Source of the DNA: Parazoarcus communis
Lineage (GTDB): Bacteria > Pseudomonadota > Gammaproteobacteria > Burkholderiales > Rhodocyclaceae
Assembly: GCF_003111645.1 (NCBI RefSeq)
Contig: NZ_CP022187.1
Span: forward strand, 3,100,001-3,164,000
Direction: 5' to 3'
DNA length: 64,000 bases
The notes under the pieces are model-generated. The model searched no databases and was not told where the DNA came from. It saw nothing but the letters and a program-made list of their open reading frames with translations. Positions 54,040 through 63,614 of this stretch are shown here, piece after piece. Position 1 is the first letter of the stretch, and each line of letters starts with the position of its first letter. The position numbers and the translations under genes are program-made.

Positions 54040-54966
54040 ATGACGACAATGATTTCCATCTCCAGCTTATCCAAGACCTACGAAGGCGGTTTTCAGGCAC
54101 TCAAGACCGTCGACCTCGACATCCGGCAGGGCGAGATCTTCGCGCTGCTGGGGCCCAACGGCGCGGGCAAGACAACGCTGATCAGCATCGTGTGCGGGCT
54201 GGTCAACGCCTCGACCGGCACGGTGAAGGTCGGCGGCCATGACATCGTGGCGGACTACCGCGCGGCGCGGGAGCTGATCGGGCTGGTGCCGCAGGAGCTC
54301 ACCACCGAAGCCTTCGAGACCGTGTTCTCGGCCGTGAGCTTCAGCCGTGGCCTGTTCGGCAAGCCGGCCAATCCGGCCTACATCGAAAAGGTGCTGCGCT
54401 CGCTGTCGCTGTGGGACAAGCGCAACAACAAGATCATGACGCTGTCGGGCGGCATGAAGCGGCGCGTGCTGATTGCCAAGGCCTTGTCACACGAACCCCG
54501 GGTGCTGTTCCTGGACGAACCGACCGCGGGCGTGGACGTCGAATTGCGCCGCGACATGTGGGCGCTGGTCAGCGAACTGCGCAAGCAGGGTGTCACGGTG
54601 ATCCTGACCACGCACTACATCGAGGAAGCCGAGGAGATGGCCGACCGCATCGGCGTGATCACCCGCGGCGAGATCATCCTGGTGGAAGACAAGGCCACGC
54701 TGATGCACAAGCTGGGCCGCAAGCAGCTCACCGTGCAACTGCAGGAGGCCATCGACACCATCCCCGAATCGCTTGCGGCCTATGGGCTCGAACGCAGCGC
54801 CGAGGGGCATGCGCTGGTGTTCACCTACGACGCCGAGCGTGCGCAGCACGGGGTCGCCGCGTTGCTGCGCGATCTCGCTGCGGCGGGCATCCCCTTCAAG
54901 GACGTGAACACGACCCAGAGTTCGCTGGAGGATATTTTTGTGGATCTGGTGAAGGAAGAGCGATGA
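54040..54966 (+). CDS. ABC transporter ATP-binding protein, YadG-like
   Basis: 308 residues from ATG 54040. Walker A is [10 protein letters not shown] near residue 43, the signature LSGGMKRRV near 138, and Walker B plus D-loop [12 protein letters not shown] near 158-170. The H-loop ([14 protein letters not shown]) follows. The C-terminal extension contains a DrrA-like regulatory domain. The length equals that of E. coli YadG, and its partner permease overlaps by 4 bases (ATGA). ABC-2 exporters of this kind move drugs or polysaccharide-type substrates; the cargo is unknown. Confidence 0.9.
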   Translation: MTTMISISSLSKTYEGGFQALKTVDLDIRQGEIFALLGPNGAGKTTLISIVCGLVNASTGTVKVGGHDIVADYRAARELIGLVPQELTTEAFETVFSAVSFSRGLFGKPANPAYIEKVLRSLSLWDKRNNKIMTLSGGMKRRVLIAKALSHEPRVLFLDEPTAGVDVELRRDMWALVSELRKQGVTVILTTHYIEEAEEMADRIGVITRGEIILVEDKATLMHKLGRKQLTVQLQEAIDTIPESLAAYGLERSAEGHALVFTYDAERAQHGVAALLRDLAAAGIPFKDVNTTQSSLEDIFVDLVKEER

Positions 54967-55724
54967 ACCTGCACGCAATCAATGCCATCTACCGCTTCGA
55001 GATGGCCCGCGCCCGGCGCACGCTGACCCAGAGCATCATCTCGCCGGTGATCTCCACCTCGCTGTACTTCGTGGTGTTCGGCGCCGCCATCGGCTCGCGC
55101 ATTCCGCAGGTCGACGGGGTGAGCTACGGCAGCTTCATCGTACCCGGCCTGATCATGCTGGCGCTGCTCACGCAGAGCATCGCCAACGCCTCGTTCGGCA
55201 TCTACTTTCCACGCTTCACCGGCACCATCTACGAAGTTCTGTCGGCACCGGTGTCCTATCTGGAGATCGTCATTGCCTATGTGGGGGCAGCCGCCACGAA
55301 GTCGATCATCCTCGGGCTGATCATCCTCGCCACGGCCGCGCTTTTCGTGCCGCTGACCATCCAGCACCCGCTGTGGATGCTGATGTTCCTGGTACTGACC
55401 GCGGTCACCTTCAGCCTGCTCGGCTTCATCATCGGCATCTGGGCTGACGGCTTCGAGAAGCTGCAGCTAGTGCCGATGCTGATCGTCACCCCGCTCACCT
55501 TCCTCGGCGGCAGTTTCTACTCGATCAACATGCTGCCGCCGTTCTGGCAGACGGTGACGCTGTTCAATCCGGTGGTGTATCTGGTCAGCGGCTTTCGCTG
55601 GAGCTTCTACGGCATTGCAGACGTCAGTCCGATGCTGAGCCTGGCGATGACCCTGTTCTTTCTCGTCGCCTGCATCGTGACCGTCGGCTGGATCTTCCGC
55701 ACCGGCTACCGCCTCAAGCCCTGA
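54963..55724 (+). CDS. ABC-2 type transporter permease, YadH-like
   Basis: 253 residues starting at the ATG overlapping the ATPase stop; the open frame upstream is a shadow. Six membrane segments are suggested (for example [53 protein letters not shown] and [19 protein letters not shown]). The conserved [16 protein letters not shown] region near residue 180 is typical of ABC-2 permeases. It forms the membrane channel for the adjacent ATPase. Confidence 0.9.
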   Translation: MNLHAINAIYRFEMARARRTLTQSIISPVISTSLYFVVFGAAIGSRIPQVDGVSYGSFIVPGLIMLALLTQSIANASFGIYFPRFTGTIYEVLSAPVSYLEIVIAYVGAAATKSIILGLIILATAALFVPLTIQHPLWMLMFLVLTAVTFSLLGFIIGIWADGFEKLQLVPMLIVTPLTFLGGSFYSINMLPPFWQTVTLFNPVVYLVSGFRWSFYGIADVSPMLSLAMTLFFLVACIVTVGWIFRTGYRLKP

Positions 55725-55755
55725 CAGGGTCAGGGCGGAGCGGGCCGCCCCTGCA

Positions 55756-56604
55756 CTAGCGCTTGCTGCTGTCGACCTCGCATTCTGGCACGGTATTCCA
55801 GCGCTCCGGCGCGCAGTATTTCCAGCGCGCCTTCTCGCGACAGGCGATGCGCGGAAAGAACGACTCGGCGTCGCACGCGGCCAGATCGGCCTTGAGCGAC
55901 GCCAGCCATGAGTGCGCCGGTGATGCCGGTCTGGGCGCAGGCGCCGGCTGCGCGGGCGCGGCCTTGCGCTGCACGGTTTCGGTGGATTTCGCCCTGGGCG
56001 CGGGTTTTTCGGGCTCAACAACGGGATCCGGCGGCGAGGCTGGTGTCAGCTCAGGCTGCGCCACAGCCTCGTCCGTCGATGCAGGCGGCGCCAACGCAAC
56101 GGTCTCCTCCGCCTTTGCAGTCGCTTCAGCCTCGGCTTCCGCGTGAAGCTCGGGGGACACTGGAACACCCTCTGGCTGCACAGCAGCTGCAGTCTCCGGC
56201 GCCGGCACAGGGGCTTCGTCAGCAGCGCTAAAGAGATAGAAACTCCCAGCCGCAAGCAGCAGCACGAGGAGTGCGGCCGCCAGAACCCGCTTGCGCCCGG
56301 TGGAGGCCGCTGCATTTCCCGTCACTGCGCCGGCGGCCGGGGCCACGGTCTGCGCGACGCCCGCAAACACATCGTCCACCGTGTCGGCGGGTGCAGGGGT
56401 CGGCGGCATGAAGTCGGGAATGATCGTGTCTTCGGCATGAAAATCGGGCGTGTCGACGCCGGCTTGCCCCGCATCCCAGGGCAGCTCGTAAGGCGAAACG
56501 CCCGTGTTCGCGGCCACCTTCGTACGCGCGCCACAATGGCTGCAGAAACGGGCATCGGACCGGACCTCATTTCCACAGGCAGAACACTTCATCACAGCAC
56601 TCAT
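55756..56604 (-). CDS. Zinc-ribbon membrane protein with Pro/Ala-rich periplasmic region
   Basis: 282 residues from ATG 56604 (an in-frame ATG at 56592 is equally possible). The N-terminus is a zinc ribbon: MKCSACGNEV, then ARFCSHCGARTKV. A single membrane helix (VLAAALLVLLLAAGSFYLFS) lies near residue 128. The following 110 residues are low complexity, rich in Ala, Pro, Glu and Thr, and the last 50 contain four cysteines (CDAESFFPRIACREKARWKYC, CEVDS) likely disulfide-bonded outside the membrane. Proteins of this layout are common in betaproteobacteria without assigned function. It converges with the ABC permease gene. Confidence 0.8.
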   Translation of the reverse strand: MSAVMKCSACGNEVRSDARFCSHCGARTKVAANTGVSPYELPWDAGQAGVDTPDFHAEDTIIPDFMPPTPAPADTVDDVFAGVAQTVAPAAGAVTGNAAASTGRKRVLAAALLVLLLAAGSFYLFSAADEAPVPAPETAAAVQPEGVPVSPELHAEAEAEATAKAEETVALAPPASTDEAVAQPELTPASPPDPVVEPEKPAPRAKSTETVQRKAAPAQPAPAPRPASPAHSWLASLKADLAACDAESFFPRIACREKARWKYCAPERWNTVPECEVDSSKR

Positions 56605-56811
56605 TTCGTTGACGCCAACATAGTGCAAACAATATTCATCGACCGCAACCGCATCGTCCGCTCCGCCAGCGCACCCGGGTGACGGCTCACCCCGGATACC
56701 TGCATTCGCGCCCGCGCAGCAGCGTCTTACCAAGGACATACAAGACAGCTGCATTGCTGCCGGAAAGTCCGTGTACCATCCGGGGAACGCCCCACAGACG
56801 ACACCTAACCA

Positions 56812-58419
56812 ATGCCTGCTTCCGAAGCATTCTCGCGTCGTCACCTCGCACTGGCATTCGCCATTCTCATGCCATTTATGGCGCTCGCGCTGCAGCTACG
56901 CCTGTGGACCTCGATTGAGCCGCTTGCCTTCATGCTCTTCTATCCCGCGCTGGTCGTCAGCAGCTGGATCGGGGGACGTTCGGGCGGCACCATCGCCCTG
57001 ATCCTGTCCATCGTGCTTGCCGACTGGTTCTTCATGGAGCCCCTGCAATCGCTGCGCGTCGACAACCCGACCCATATCGCGAGAATCGTCGCATTCTCCC
57101 TGATCGGCATTCTGATCATCTATGCGCACCACCGCTTTCAACTCCGCACCGAGCGCTATCAGAACACCACCGAAAACATCGACGACGTGGTCTGGGTGCT
57201 CGACGCGGAGACTCAGCGCCTGCGTTACGTCAGCCCATCGATCGTCAGGCAGCTCGGGTTCGCGCCCGCCGAGATCATGGCATTACCCATCGAGAGCGCC
57301 CTGACCCCGACCATCGCAGCGCAGGTGCGCAGTCTGGCGGTGGGCGACACCGCGCTCGGCAACTCGGTTACCGAGGAAGTCAGAAAGACGCGCAAGGATG
57401 GCTCGACAGTCTGGACCGAGGTTGTCATGACCCAGGCGCGCAATCAGAGAACGGGCAGGCAGGAGGTCCACGGCGTCAGTCGCAATATCACCGCACGCAA
57501 GTACGCCGAAGAGCAGCTGAAGCTCAGCGAGCAGCGGATGCGCAAGATGCTCGACAACATCCCCACCGCGATTGCGTGCTGCACGCTCGGAAGCAAGGCC
57601 GAGATCGTGTTCCTGAACCGGCAGTTCGTGCGCATTTTCGGCTACAGCCTCGACGAGATCCCCGACCTCGGCACCTGGGAGCAGCTGTCCTGTCCCGACG
57701 AGCAATCCCGGCGCAACCTGGCGCTGCCGTGGAAAATGGCCGTGGGCACGATCCCCGGCGAAAGCGCCGAGGGCATGGAATCGCGCATCCTGTGCAAGAA
57801 CGGGTCGATGCGCGATGTCCTGATCAATGCCGACCGGCTCGAGGACATGATGCTGGTGTCCTTCACCGACATCACCGAACGCAAGCAGGCCGAGCAGCGC
57901 CTGCGCCACATGGCGCAGCACGATCCGCTCACGGATCTGCCCAATCGCGTCCTGTTCGACGAACATGTCGGCGTTGCACTCGCCACCGCGCGCCGCGACG
58001 GAAGCCGGTTCGGCCTCATGTTCATCGACCTCGACCACTTCAAGAATGTGAACGATACGATGGGCCATCGCATCGGCGACCTGCTGCTGCTCGAGGTCAG
58101 CCAGCGCCTGCGCCAAACCGTGCGCGAATCCGACATTCCCGCGCGTCTCGGCGGGGATGAGTTCGTGGTGCTGCTGCAACACGTGCACCACGCCGGCGAT
58201 GCCCTGCGGGTTGCAGAGAAAATCCGGACCCGACTCGGCGAGCCGTTTTCGATCGAAAACAATACCTTCTCGATTTCAGCCAGCCTCGGAATCGCGATCT
58301 ATCCCGATCACGGCAAGGATTCAATCAGCCTTGCACGCAATGCAGATACCGCGATGTACCACGCCAAGCAAAGCGGACGCAACGCGATCGCCCTCTCCGA
58401 ATCCGGCGCGGCTGCGTGA
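56812..58419 (+). CDS. Diguanylate cyclase with DUF4118-like membrane sensor and PAS domains
   Basis: 535 residues. The N-terminal 120 residues hold four membrane helices of the KdpD/DUF4118 type (FYPALVVSSWIGGRSGG). Two PAS domains follow (ENIDDVVWVLD and MRKMLDNIPTAIACC, joined by a PAC-like segment near 205). The GGDEF domain begins near residue 365, with LTDLPNRVLFDEH and the catalytic motif ARLGGDEFVVL. An RESD inhibitory I-site lies five residues upstream of GGDEF, so product inhibition by c-di-GMP is expected. There is no EAL domain. The enzyme makes c-di-GMP from two GTP in response to an unidentified signal. Confidence 0.92.
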   Translation: MPASEAFSRRHLALAFAILMPFMALALQLRLWTSIEPLAFMLFYPALVVSSWIGGRSGGTIALILSIVLADWFFMEPLQSLRVDNPTHIARIVAFSLIGILIIYAHHRFQLRTERYQNTTENIDDVVWVLDAETQRLRYVSPSIVRQLGFAPAEIMALPIESALTPTIAAQVRSLAVGDTALGNSVTEEVRKTRKDGSTVWTEVVMTQARNQRTGRQEVHGVSRNITARKYAEEQLKLSEQRMRKMLDNIPTAIACCTLGSKAEIVFLNRQFVRIFGYSLDEIPDLGTWEQLSCPDEQSRRNLALPWKMAVGTIPGESAEGMESRILCKNGSMRDVLINADRLEDMMLVSFTDITERKQAEQRLRHMAQHDPLTDLPNRVLFDEHVGVALATARRDGSRFGLMFIDLDHFKNVNDTMGHRIGDLLLLEVSQRLRQTVRESDIPARLGGDEFVVLLQHVHHAGDALRVAEKIRTRLGEPFSIENNTFSISASLGIAIYPDHGKDSISLARNADTAMYHAKQSGRNAIALSESGAAA

Positions 58420-58548
58420 CGGATCCAGAGCCCGGCCGCACGCCCTCAGCACCACCTCGCTCCGCGGCAAGCGCCAGCGCACGAGAATGATTGAGTCCCG
58501 ACGCGGGAAGCCCGGATACCGGGTTGCGCATCATAGGTCTGCAGTCGC

Positions 58549-58710
58549 TCAGTTGTAACCCAGTTGGACCACATCGATCAGCTCGGGGCGCTCGGCGCAG
58601 TCCGGCGTCATCGATGTGCACGGCGCGGTCTGTGCAGTCGCCAGCGCAAACGAGCGAATGGCATTGATCTGGGACATGTCGGCGTTAAGGGCGCTGGTGG
58701 CAACTTGCAT
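58549..58710 (-). CDS. Small unrecognised protein, 53 residues
   Basis: The ATG at 58710 is preceded by AGGAG at ideal spacing, which argues for real translation. The open frame continues 21 codons upstream without a site. The peptide (MQVATSALNADMSQINAIRS at its start) has two cysteines, CTSMTPDC, and no membrane helix. It lies between the diguanylate cyclase and a LysR gene, in a region that is otherwise AT-rich. No family recognised. Confidence 0.5.
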   Translation of the reverse strand: MQVATSALNADMSQINAIRSFALATAQTAPCTSMTPDCAERPELIDVVQLGYN

Positions 58711-58902
58711 AGTTTTGCTCCTGAATGTGAAATCAAATGTAATCACGAGCGCTGCCGGCAAACACTTCCGCAATAAAAGTATTTACACAAATGTTTCTGT
58801 TAAACAATGACTTGCAGCACTCAAGGGGTGCCATTCTTGTCCCAGTGCCAAGCCTTTTCAAACGAAATAGAATACGAAGATCATGAGTTAAAGGAATGAA
58901 TC

Positions 58903-59838
58903 ATGCGTCGTCGCATCCCGAGCATCGAATCGCTGACGGCCTTCGAAGCCTCCGCCCGCCATCTCAGTTTTACGCGGGCGGCGGACGCGCTGTCACTGAC
59001 GCAGAGTGCAGTGTCCAAGCAGGTGGCAGTCCTCGAGGATGATCTCGGCGTGCGCCTGTTCAACCGCATCAAGAAGCGCATCTCGCTGACCGAGGCGGGG
59101 CAGCTCTACTTCAGGCAGGTCGTCGACGGGCTCGACCGCCTCGAGCGCGACACGGTGTCGATCATGACCCACCGCGGCGCCGGCGACGTGCTCGAACTGG
59201 CGGTGATTCCGACCTTTGCTGCGCGCTGGCTGATCCCGCGCCTGCCCGACTTCCAGCGCAGCAACCCGGGCATCACCCTCAACCTCACGACACGGTCCGA
59301 TCAGTTCCTGTTCAACGACACCGTGTTCGATGCAGCGATTCACTTCGGCGAGTCGGTGTGGCCCGGGGCAACGAGCACCTGGCTGTTCGGCGAAGAAATG
59401 ATTCCGGTGATGTCGCCCGCACTGTTGCGGCAGCAGCCGTGCGAAGAGCCCGCCGCGCTCGCATGTTTCCCCCTGCTCCATCAGTCCGCACGCCACAATG
59501 CGTGGCGGCGCTGGTTCGAAACGGCCGGGGTCACGGCGGTCGAAGCCATTGGCGGGCCGCGCTTCGAACTGTTCTCGCTGCTGGCCGAAGCGGCCCGCGC
59601 GGGCCTTGGCGTTGCGCTGGTACCGCGCTTTCTGGTGCTGGACGAACTGGCCTCGGGCGATCTGGTCGCCCCCTTCGACATCATCCTGACCGAGAAACTC
59701 GCCTACTACCTGGCGTGCCCGGAGAGTCGTCAGGACCGCGCCGCCGTGCAGCGCTTTTCAGACTGGCTGCTTGCGCAGGCGGAGATGTACCGGGCGACAC
59801 ACCCCGCCGATCATTCCACCGAGTCGCCGCCCCCGTGA
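58903..59838 (+). CDS. LysR-family regulator, GcvA-like
   Basis: 311 residues. The N-terminus RRRIPSIESLTAFEASARHLSFTRAADALSLTQSAVSKQVAVLEDDLG is the GcvA-type HTH (first helix 'SLTAFEAAARH'). The C-terminal effector domain is complete, with FDAAIHFGES. GcvA controls glycine cleavage in E. coli, but members of this subgroup regulate many systems, and no target can be named here. It converges with the nnrU gene, 39 bases away. Confidence 0.9.
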   Translation: MRRRIPSIESLTAFEASARHLSFTRAADALSLTQSAVSKQVAVLEDDLGVRLFNRIKKRISLTEAGQLYFRQVVDGLDRLERDTVSIMTHRGAGDVLELAVIPTFAARWLIPRLPDFQRSNPGITLNLTTRSDQFLFNDTVFDAAIHFGESVWPGATSTWLFGEEMIPVMSPALLRQQPCEEPAALACFPLLHQSARHNAWRRWFETAGVTAVEAIGGPRFELFSLLAEAARAGLGVALVPRFLVLDELASGDLVAPFDIILTEKLAYYLACPESRQDRAAVQRFSDWLLAQAEMYRATHPADHSTESPPP

Positions 59839-59877
59839 GCGGGCCGGCCGCAGGCGCGCCAGACCCGAGGGCCGGTT

Positions 59878-60453
59878 TCAGGCGAACGGCGCCACACCAA
59901 TCAGCGACAGGTGCAGATAGCGCACGAACACGAACCAGCCCACCAGGCCCACGATCAGCGCCACGGCGTCGCGAGCGATCCTGCCTTCACGAACCACGCC
60001 CTGTGCGCGGTCGCGTTTGCGCGAACTGACGAAATCCATGATCGCCCATGCCAGGAAGCTGCCGAACAGCAGCACATCGCCCAGGGTGCCGTTGGCGATC
60101 AGGTGCGACAGCGCCCACAGCTTGACCCCGGCGACCATGGGATGACCGATCCTGGCCTTGATCAGCGTTCCGGGCACGTAGGCGGCCGCAAGGAGCACGA
60201 AAGCGGGCAGGGTGAGCAGGGCGGCAAGGTGGTGCGTCCACATCGGTGGCACCCACAGCACGACGGGGTCCATGCGCATCTGCCCGTAGCCCCACACGAT
60301 GAGCGCGAAGCCGATGAGCGACACGATGGAATAGGCAAGCTTCCATTTCATCATGCCATAGTGTTCGATGTAGCGATTGCGGTTGTCTTCGGCGAAGATC
60401 CGGCTCGAATGGGTGGAGAAGAACAGCAGAAGCCCGATGATGAATGCAGTCAT
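59878..60453 (-). CDS. nnrU: NnrU family membrane protein
   Basis: 191 residues from ATG 60453; longer open frame upstream is not coding. The protein has about five membrane helices and the conserved features FFSTHSSRIF near the start, MWTHHLAALLTLPAF, RIGHPMVAGVKLWALSHLIANG and DVLLFGSFLAWAI. NnrU is needed for nitric oxide-related steps of denitrification in Rhodobacter and is found in many denitrifiers; it is an integral membrane protein related to isoprenylcysteine methyltransferase-like folds. No nitrite or NO reductase genes lie nearby. Confidence 0.9.
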   Translation of the reverse strand: MTAFIIGLLLFFSTHSSRIFAEDNRNRYIEHYGMMKWKLAYSIVSLIGFALIVWGYGQMRMDPVVLWVPPMWTHHLAALLTLPAFVLLAAAYVPGTLIKARIGHPMVAGVKLWALSHLIANGTLGDVLLFGSFLAWAIMDFVSSRKRDRAQGVVREGRIARDAVALIVGLVGWFVFVRYLHLSLIGVAPFA

Positions 60454-60544
60454 ACGTAACGCCCCGTTCGAATAGTCAAGTATCGGACCGATCTTAGCAG
60501 TCTGCGGCTGCTCTAGAATGACGGCTTTTCCGCGGGGTACAGGA

Positions 60545-60850
60545 ATGAAGCTCAACCAGATCCCGATGGGTGCCCGCTTCGAATACAAGGGCATGGTCCT
60601 CACCAAGACCGGCCCGATGACCGCAGCCACGGAGAAGGGCGGCCAGCACTTCATCCCCAAGTTTGCCGTGCTCAAGCCGGTGGCAGGCGAGGCCTCGCCA
60701 CTGCCTGCGGCCGAATCGCGCACGCTCGATGCGGACAAGGTGCTCGCCGCATTCGAAACCTATCATTCAATGGCATTGCGCCTCGCCGACGAGACCGCGC
60801 GCGCAGAACTGGCTGCTGCCCGTGCGCGCTTTCTCGCGGCCCTGAACTGA
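60545..60850 (+). CDS. Conserved hypothetical protein, 101 residues
   Basis: ATG 60545 with AGGA close upstream. The N-terminal half (LNQIPMGARFEYKGMVLTKTGPMTA) reads like a small beta-rich domain common in betaproteobacteria; the C-terminal half is helical and Ala-rich. No catalytic motif. It is 20 bases upstream of the cupin gene and probably in the same transcript. Confidence 0.75.
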   Translation: MKLNQIPMGARFEYKGMVLTKTGPMTAATEKGGQHFIPKFAVLKPVAGEASPLPAAESRTLDADKVLAAFETYHSMALRLADETARAELAAARARFLAALN

Positions 60851-60869
60851 CTTCAAGCCGGAGCCGACC

Positions 60870-61349
60870 ATGAAGCCCACAAGCCCTGTTGCCCTGCCTG
60901 CAGCGGACGTGCCGCTGCGTGCGATCCTGTCGAACTACCCGAAGGTGTTTGCAGCACGCATGGCAGGGCGGGAGAAGCGTGCACTCGGCGATGCCTTCGG
61001 ACTGTCGAACTTCGGCGTCAACCTCACCCGTCTTCCACCCGGTGCGGTGTCGGCGCTGCGTCATTCGCACTCGAAGCAGGATGAGTTCATCTACATCCTC
61101 GAAGGCCATCCCGTGCTGCACACCAACGCCGGCGAAACCCGCCTCACACCTGGCATGTGCGCCGGCTTCAGGGCAGGAAGCGGCGACGCACACCAGCTCG
61201 CCAATCCGGGCGACGCCGATGTGGTCTATCTGGAAATCGGCGACCGTACAGCGGGCGACAGCGTCGTCTACCCGGACGATGACATCCAGGCCACGCGGCG
61301 TGACGGCCGCTGGGAGTTTGCGCACAAGGACGGCACAGCCTACGACTGA
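60870..61349 (+). CDS. Cupin-domain protein
   Basis: 159 residues. A single cupin barrel: ALRHSHSKQDEFIYILEGHPVL gives the His, His, Glu of motif 1 and SGDAHQLANPGDADVVYLEIG gives the His of motif 2, so a metal site is likely. Proteins of this size and ending (KDGTAYD) belong to the 'cupin with DRT/GD' group often near glutathione or small-molecule enzymes; the substrate is unknown. It is followed by nitronate monooxygenase 48 bases later. Confidence 0.87.
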   Translation: MKPTSPVALPAADVPLRAILSNYPKVFAARMAGREKRALGDAFGLSNFGVNLTRLPPGAVSALRHSHSKQDEFIYILEGHPVLHTNAGETRLTPGMCAGFRAGSGDAHQLANPGDADVVYLEIGDRTAGDSVVYPDDDIQATRRDGRWEFAHKDGTAYD

Positions 61350-61397
61350 GCGCGGCGCCTCAGGCAAACACTCGCCACATTTTTTGCGGAGAACGGC

Positions 61398-62441
61398 ATG
61401 ACAGTGCAGACACACCTTGGTACGGCGTTGCCAATCATTCAGGCGCCGATGGCGGGGGTGCAGGGCAGCGCGCTCACGATTGCCGTGTCGAACGCGGGCG
61501 GCCTGGGATCACTGGCCTGCGCAATGCTCACCCCGGATGCGCTTCTCAAGGAACTGCAGGCGATAAAGGCGGGCACGGACCGGCCCTACAACCTCAATTT
61601 CTTCTGTCACACGCAACCCGAACAGAGCAGCGAGCGCGAACAGGCATGGCGGGCCACGCTCGCCCCCTATTACGCCGAATTCGGCATCGACCCGGAGACG
61701 ATTCCGAGCGCCGCCGGCCGGGAGCCCTTCACCACTGCGACAGCCGATCTGATCGAACCCTTCAAGCCGCCCGTCATCAGTTTCCACTTCGGCCTGCCGG
61801 ACCCGACGCTGCTCGCACGGATCAAGGCCTGGGGAACGCAGGTCCTGTCCTCGGCAACCACGGTCGAGGAGGCGCAGTGGCTTGAGGCTGCGGGGGTCGA
61901 TGCGGTGATCGCGCAGGGGCTGGAGGCCGGCGGCCACCGCGGCATGTTCCTGAGCGACGACATCACGACCCAAACCGGCACCTTCGCCCTGGTGCGACGC
62001 ATTGTGCGGGCAGTCGATATCCCGGTGATTGCAGCGGGCGGTGTCGCCGACGCCGAAGGTGTGGCTGCGGCGATGACGCTCGGGGCGGCAGGGGTGCAGA
62101 TCGGCACCGCCTACCTGCTGTGCCCGGAAGCCAGCACCAGCGCTGTTCATCGCGCCGCACTGCAAAGCCCTGATGCCGCGCACACTGCGCTCACCAACCT
62201 GTTCAGCGGCCGGCCAGCACGCAGCATCGTCAATCGCTTCATCGCCGAACTGGGGCCCCTGTGCCGCGCTGCACCAGCGTTTCCGCTGGCATCGACTGCC
62301 ATCGCGCCACTGCGTGCCGCGGCCGAGGCGCTCGGCAGTGGCGCGTTTTCGCCGCTGTGGTGCGGCCAGCACCCACCGCGCTACGCGGATCTGGATGCTG
62401 CCAGCCTTACCCGGGCTCTGGCGTCCATGACGCAATCCTGA
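61398..62441 (+). CDS. Nitronate monooxygenase (2-nitropropane dioxygenase family)
   Basis: 347 residues starting at ATG 61398 with GGAG upstream. FMN-dependent TIM-barrel enzyme that oxidises alkyl nitronates to carbonyl compounds and nitrite. Visible features: PIIQAPMAGVQGSALTIAVSNAGGLGSL at the N-terminus, NLNFFCH, VISFHFGLP, AQGLEAGGHRGMF with the catalytic His region, PVIAAGGVADAEGVAAA for phosphate binding of FMN, and GAAGVQIGTAYL. All are intact. Confidence 0.92.
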   Translation: MTVQTHLGTALPIIQAPMAGVQGSALTIAVSNAGGLGSLACAMLTPDALLKELQAIKAGTDRPYNLNFFCHTQPEQSSEREQAWRATLAPYYAEFGIDPETIPSAAGREPFTTATADLIEPFKPPVISFHFGLPDPTLLARIKAWGTQVLSSATTVEEAQWLEAAGVDAVIAQGLEAGGHRGMFLSDDITTQTGTFALVRRIVRAVDIPVIAAGGVADAEGVAAAMTLGAAGVQIGTAYLLCPEASTSAVHRAALQSPDAAHTALTNLFSGRPARSIVNRFIAELGPLCRAAPAFPLASTAIAPLRAAAEALGSGAFSPLWCGQHPPRYADLDAASLTRALASMTQS

Positions 62442-62616
62442 GCAGGCCGGAAGCGGGCGCTTGAATCCCGCACCCTGTGGACTAGCTTTAACGCATCAGC
62501 CCGGACAGCCCCGTCGGCGCCCCCGAAGCACGCCGGCAGGCGTTACGCGCGGTGCAGCATCCGATTCATGCCCGGCGCCGTCCCGCACCGCGCGCTTTGC
62601 GCCTGGAGAAGCAGTC

Positions 62617-63591
62617 ATGCCGCAACTCGACGATCTGCCGCCACTTGCCGTCCAGTCCGACATCGCCGCCCTGCACGCGCATCTTGACGACGTGATTCCA
62701 TCAAAGCGTCTGGATGAAAACCTGCTGATCGCGACCTGGAACATCCGCGGCTTCGCCTCGCTCACCCGGGAATGGACCGCGGGCGAACACGACTCCCCCA
62801 AGCGTGATCTGCGCGGATTGCTGGCGATTGGCGAGATCGTCCGGCGCTTTGACGTGATCGCGCTGCAGGAACTCAAAGGCGATCTCAGGGCGCTGCGCGA
62901 TCTGATGAAATGGCTGGGCCCGAACTGGGCCTTCCTGATGACCGATGTGACTGCGGGTCCGCAGGGCAATGGCGAGCGCATGGCCTATCTGTTCGACCGG
63001 CGCAGGGTGGAGCTGTCGGGCCTCGCCTGTGAGCTGGTGGTGCCTCAGGAGTGGCTGGATGAGATCCGGCCCGACGCACTGCAACGCCAGTTTGCCCGCA
63101 CACCCTATGCAGTCAGCTTTCGCTCCGGGCCCGCCACCTTCATCCTCGCCACCCTGCACGTCACCTACGGCGCGAGCGCCGCCGGCCGTATTCCGGAACT
63201 GCGCGGCATTGCGCGCTGGATGCGCAAGTGGGCAGACAGCACCAACGCCTGGTCGCAAAGCCTGATCGCACTCGGCGACTTCAACATCGACCGCCGTGGC
63301 GACCCGCTGTGGCAGGCCTTCACCTCGACCGGACTGACGACGCCGCCAGATCTCGACGCAGTGCCGCGCTCGATCTTCACTCGCGCGGAAAATCCCTCAA
63401 CGAACAAGCATTACGATCAGGTCGCCTGGTTCACCGGCGACGACGGCAAGGCCCAGCTCAACATGACTTACCGCCGCGGTGGCTACGTTGATTTTCTGCC
63501 GTTCGTGTACCGGGAGCTCGATCTGAGCAAGAGTGCGGTGTCGTATCGCGTCTCCGACCACTACCCGCTGTGGGTTGAATTCGGTCTGTGA
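62617..63591 (+). CDS. Endonuclease/exonuclease/phosphatase-family protein
   Basis: 324 residues from ATG 62617, preceded by GGAGAAG; the open frame upstream is non-coding. EEP-fold hydrolase: LLIATWNIRGFAS, IALQELKGDL (metal-binding Glu), ILATLHVTYG, LIALGDFNIDRRGD (catalytic Asp and Asn) and VSDHYPLWVEF at the C-terminus (catalytic Asp-His). No signal peptide. It could act on DNA or on phosphorylated small molecules. Confidence 0.88.
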   Translation: MPQLDDLPPLAVQSDIAALHAHLDDVIPSKRLDENLLIATWNIRGFASLTREWTAGEHDSPKRDLRGLLAIGEIVRRFDVIALQELKGDLRALRDLMKWLGPNWAFLMTDVTAGPQGNGERMAYLFDRRRVELSGLACELVVPQEWLDEIRPDALQRQFARTPYAVSFRSGPATFILATLHVTYGASAAGRIPELRGIARWMRKWADSTNAWSQSLIALGDFNIDRRGDPLWQAFTSTGLTTPPDLDAVPRSIFTRAENPSTNKHYDQVAWFTGDDGKAQLNMTYRRGGYVDFLPFVYRELDLSKSAVSYRVSDHYPLWVEFGL

Positions 63592-63614
63592 CGCGAACCC
63601 GACACTGAATGCGT

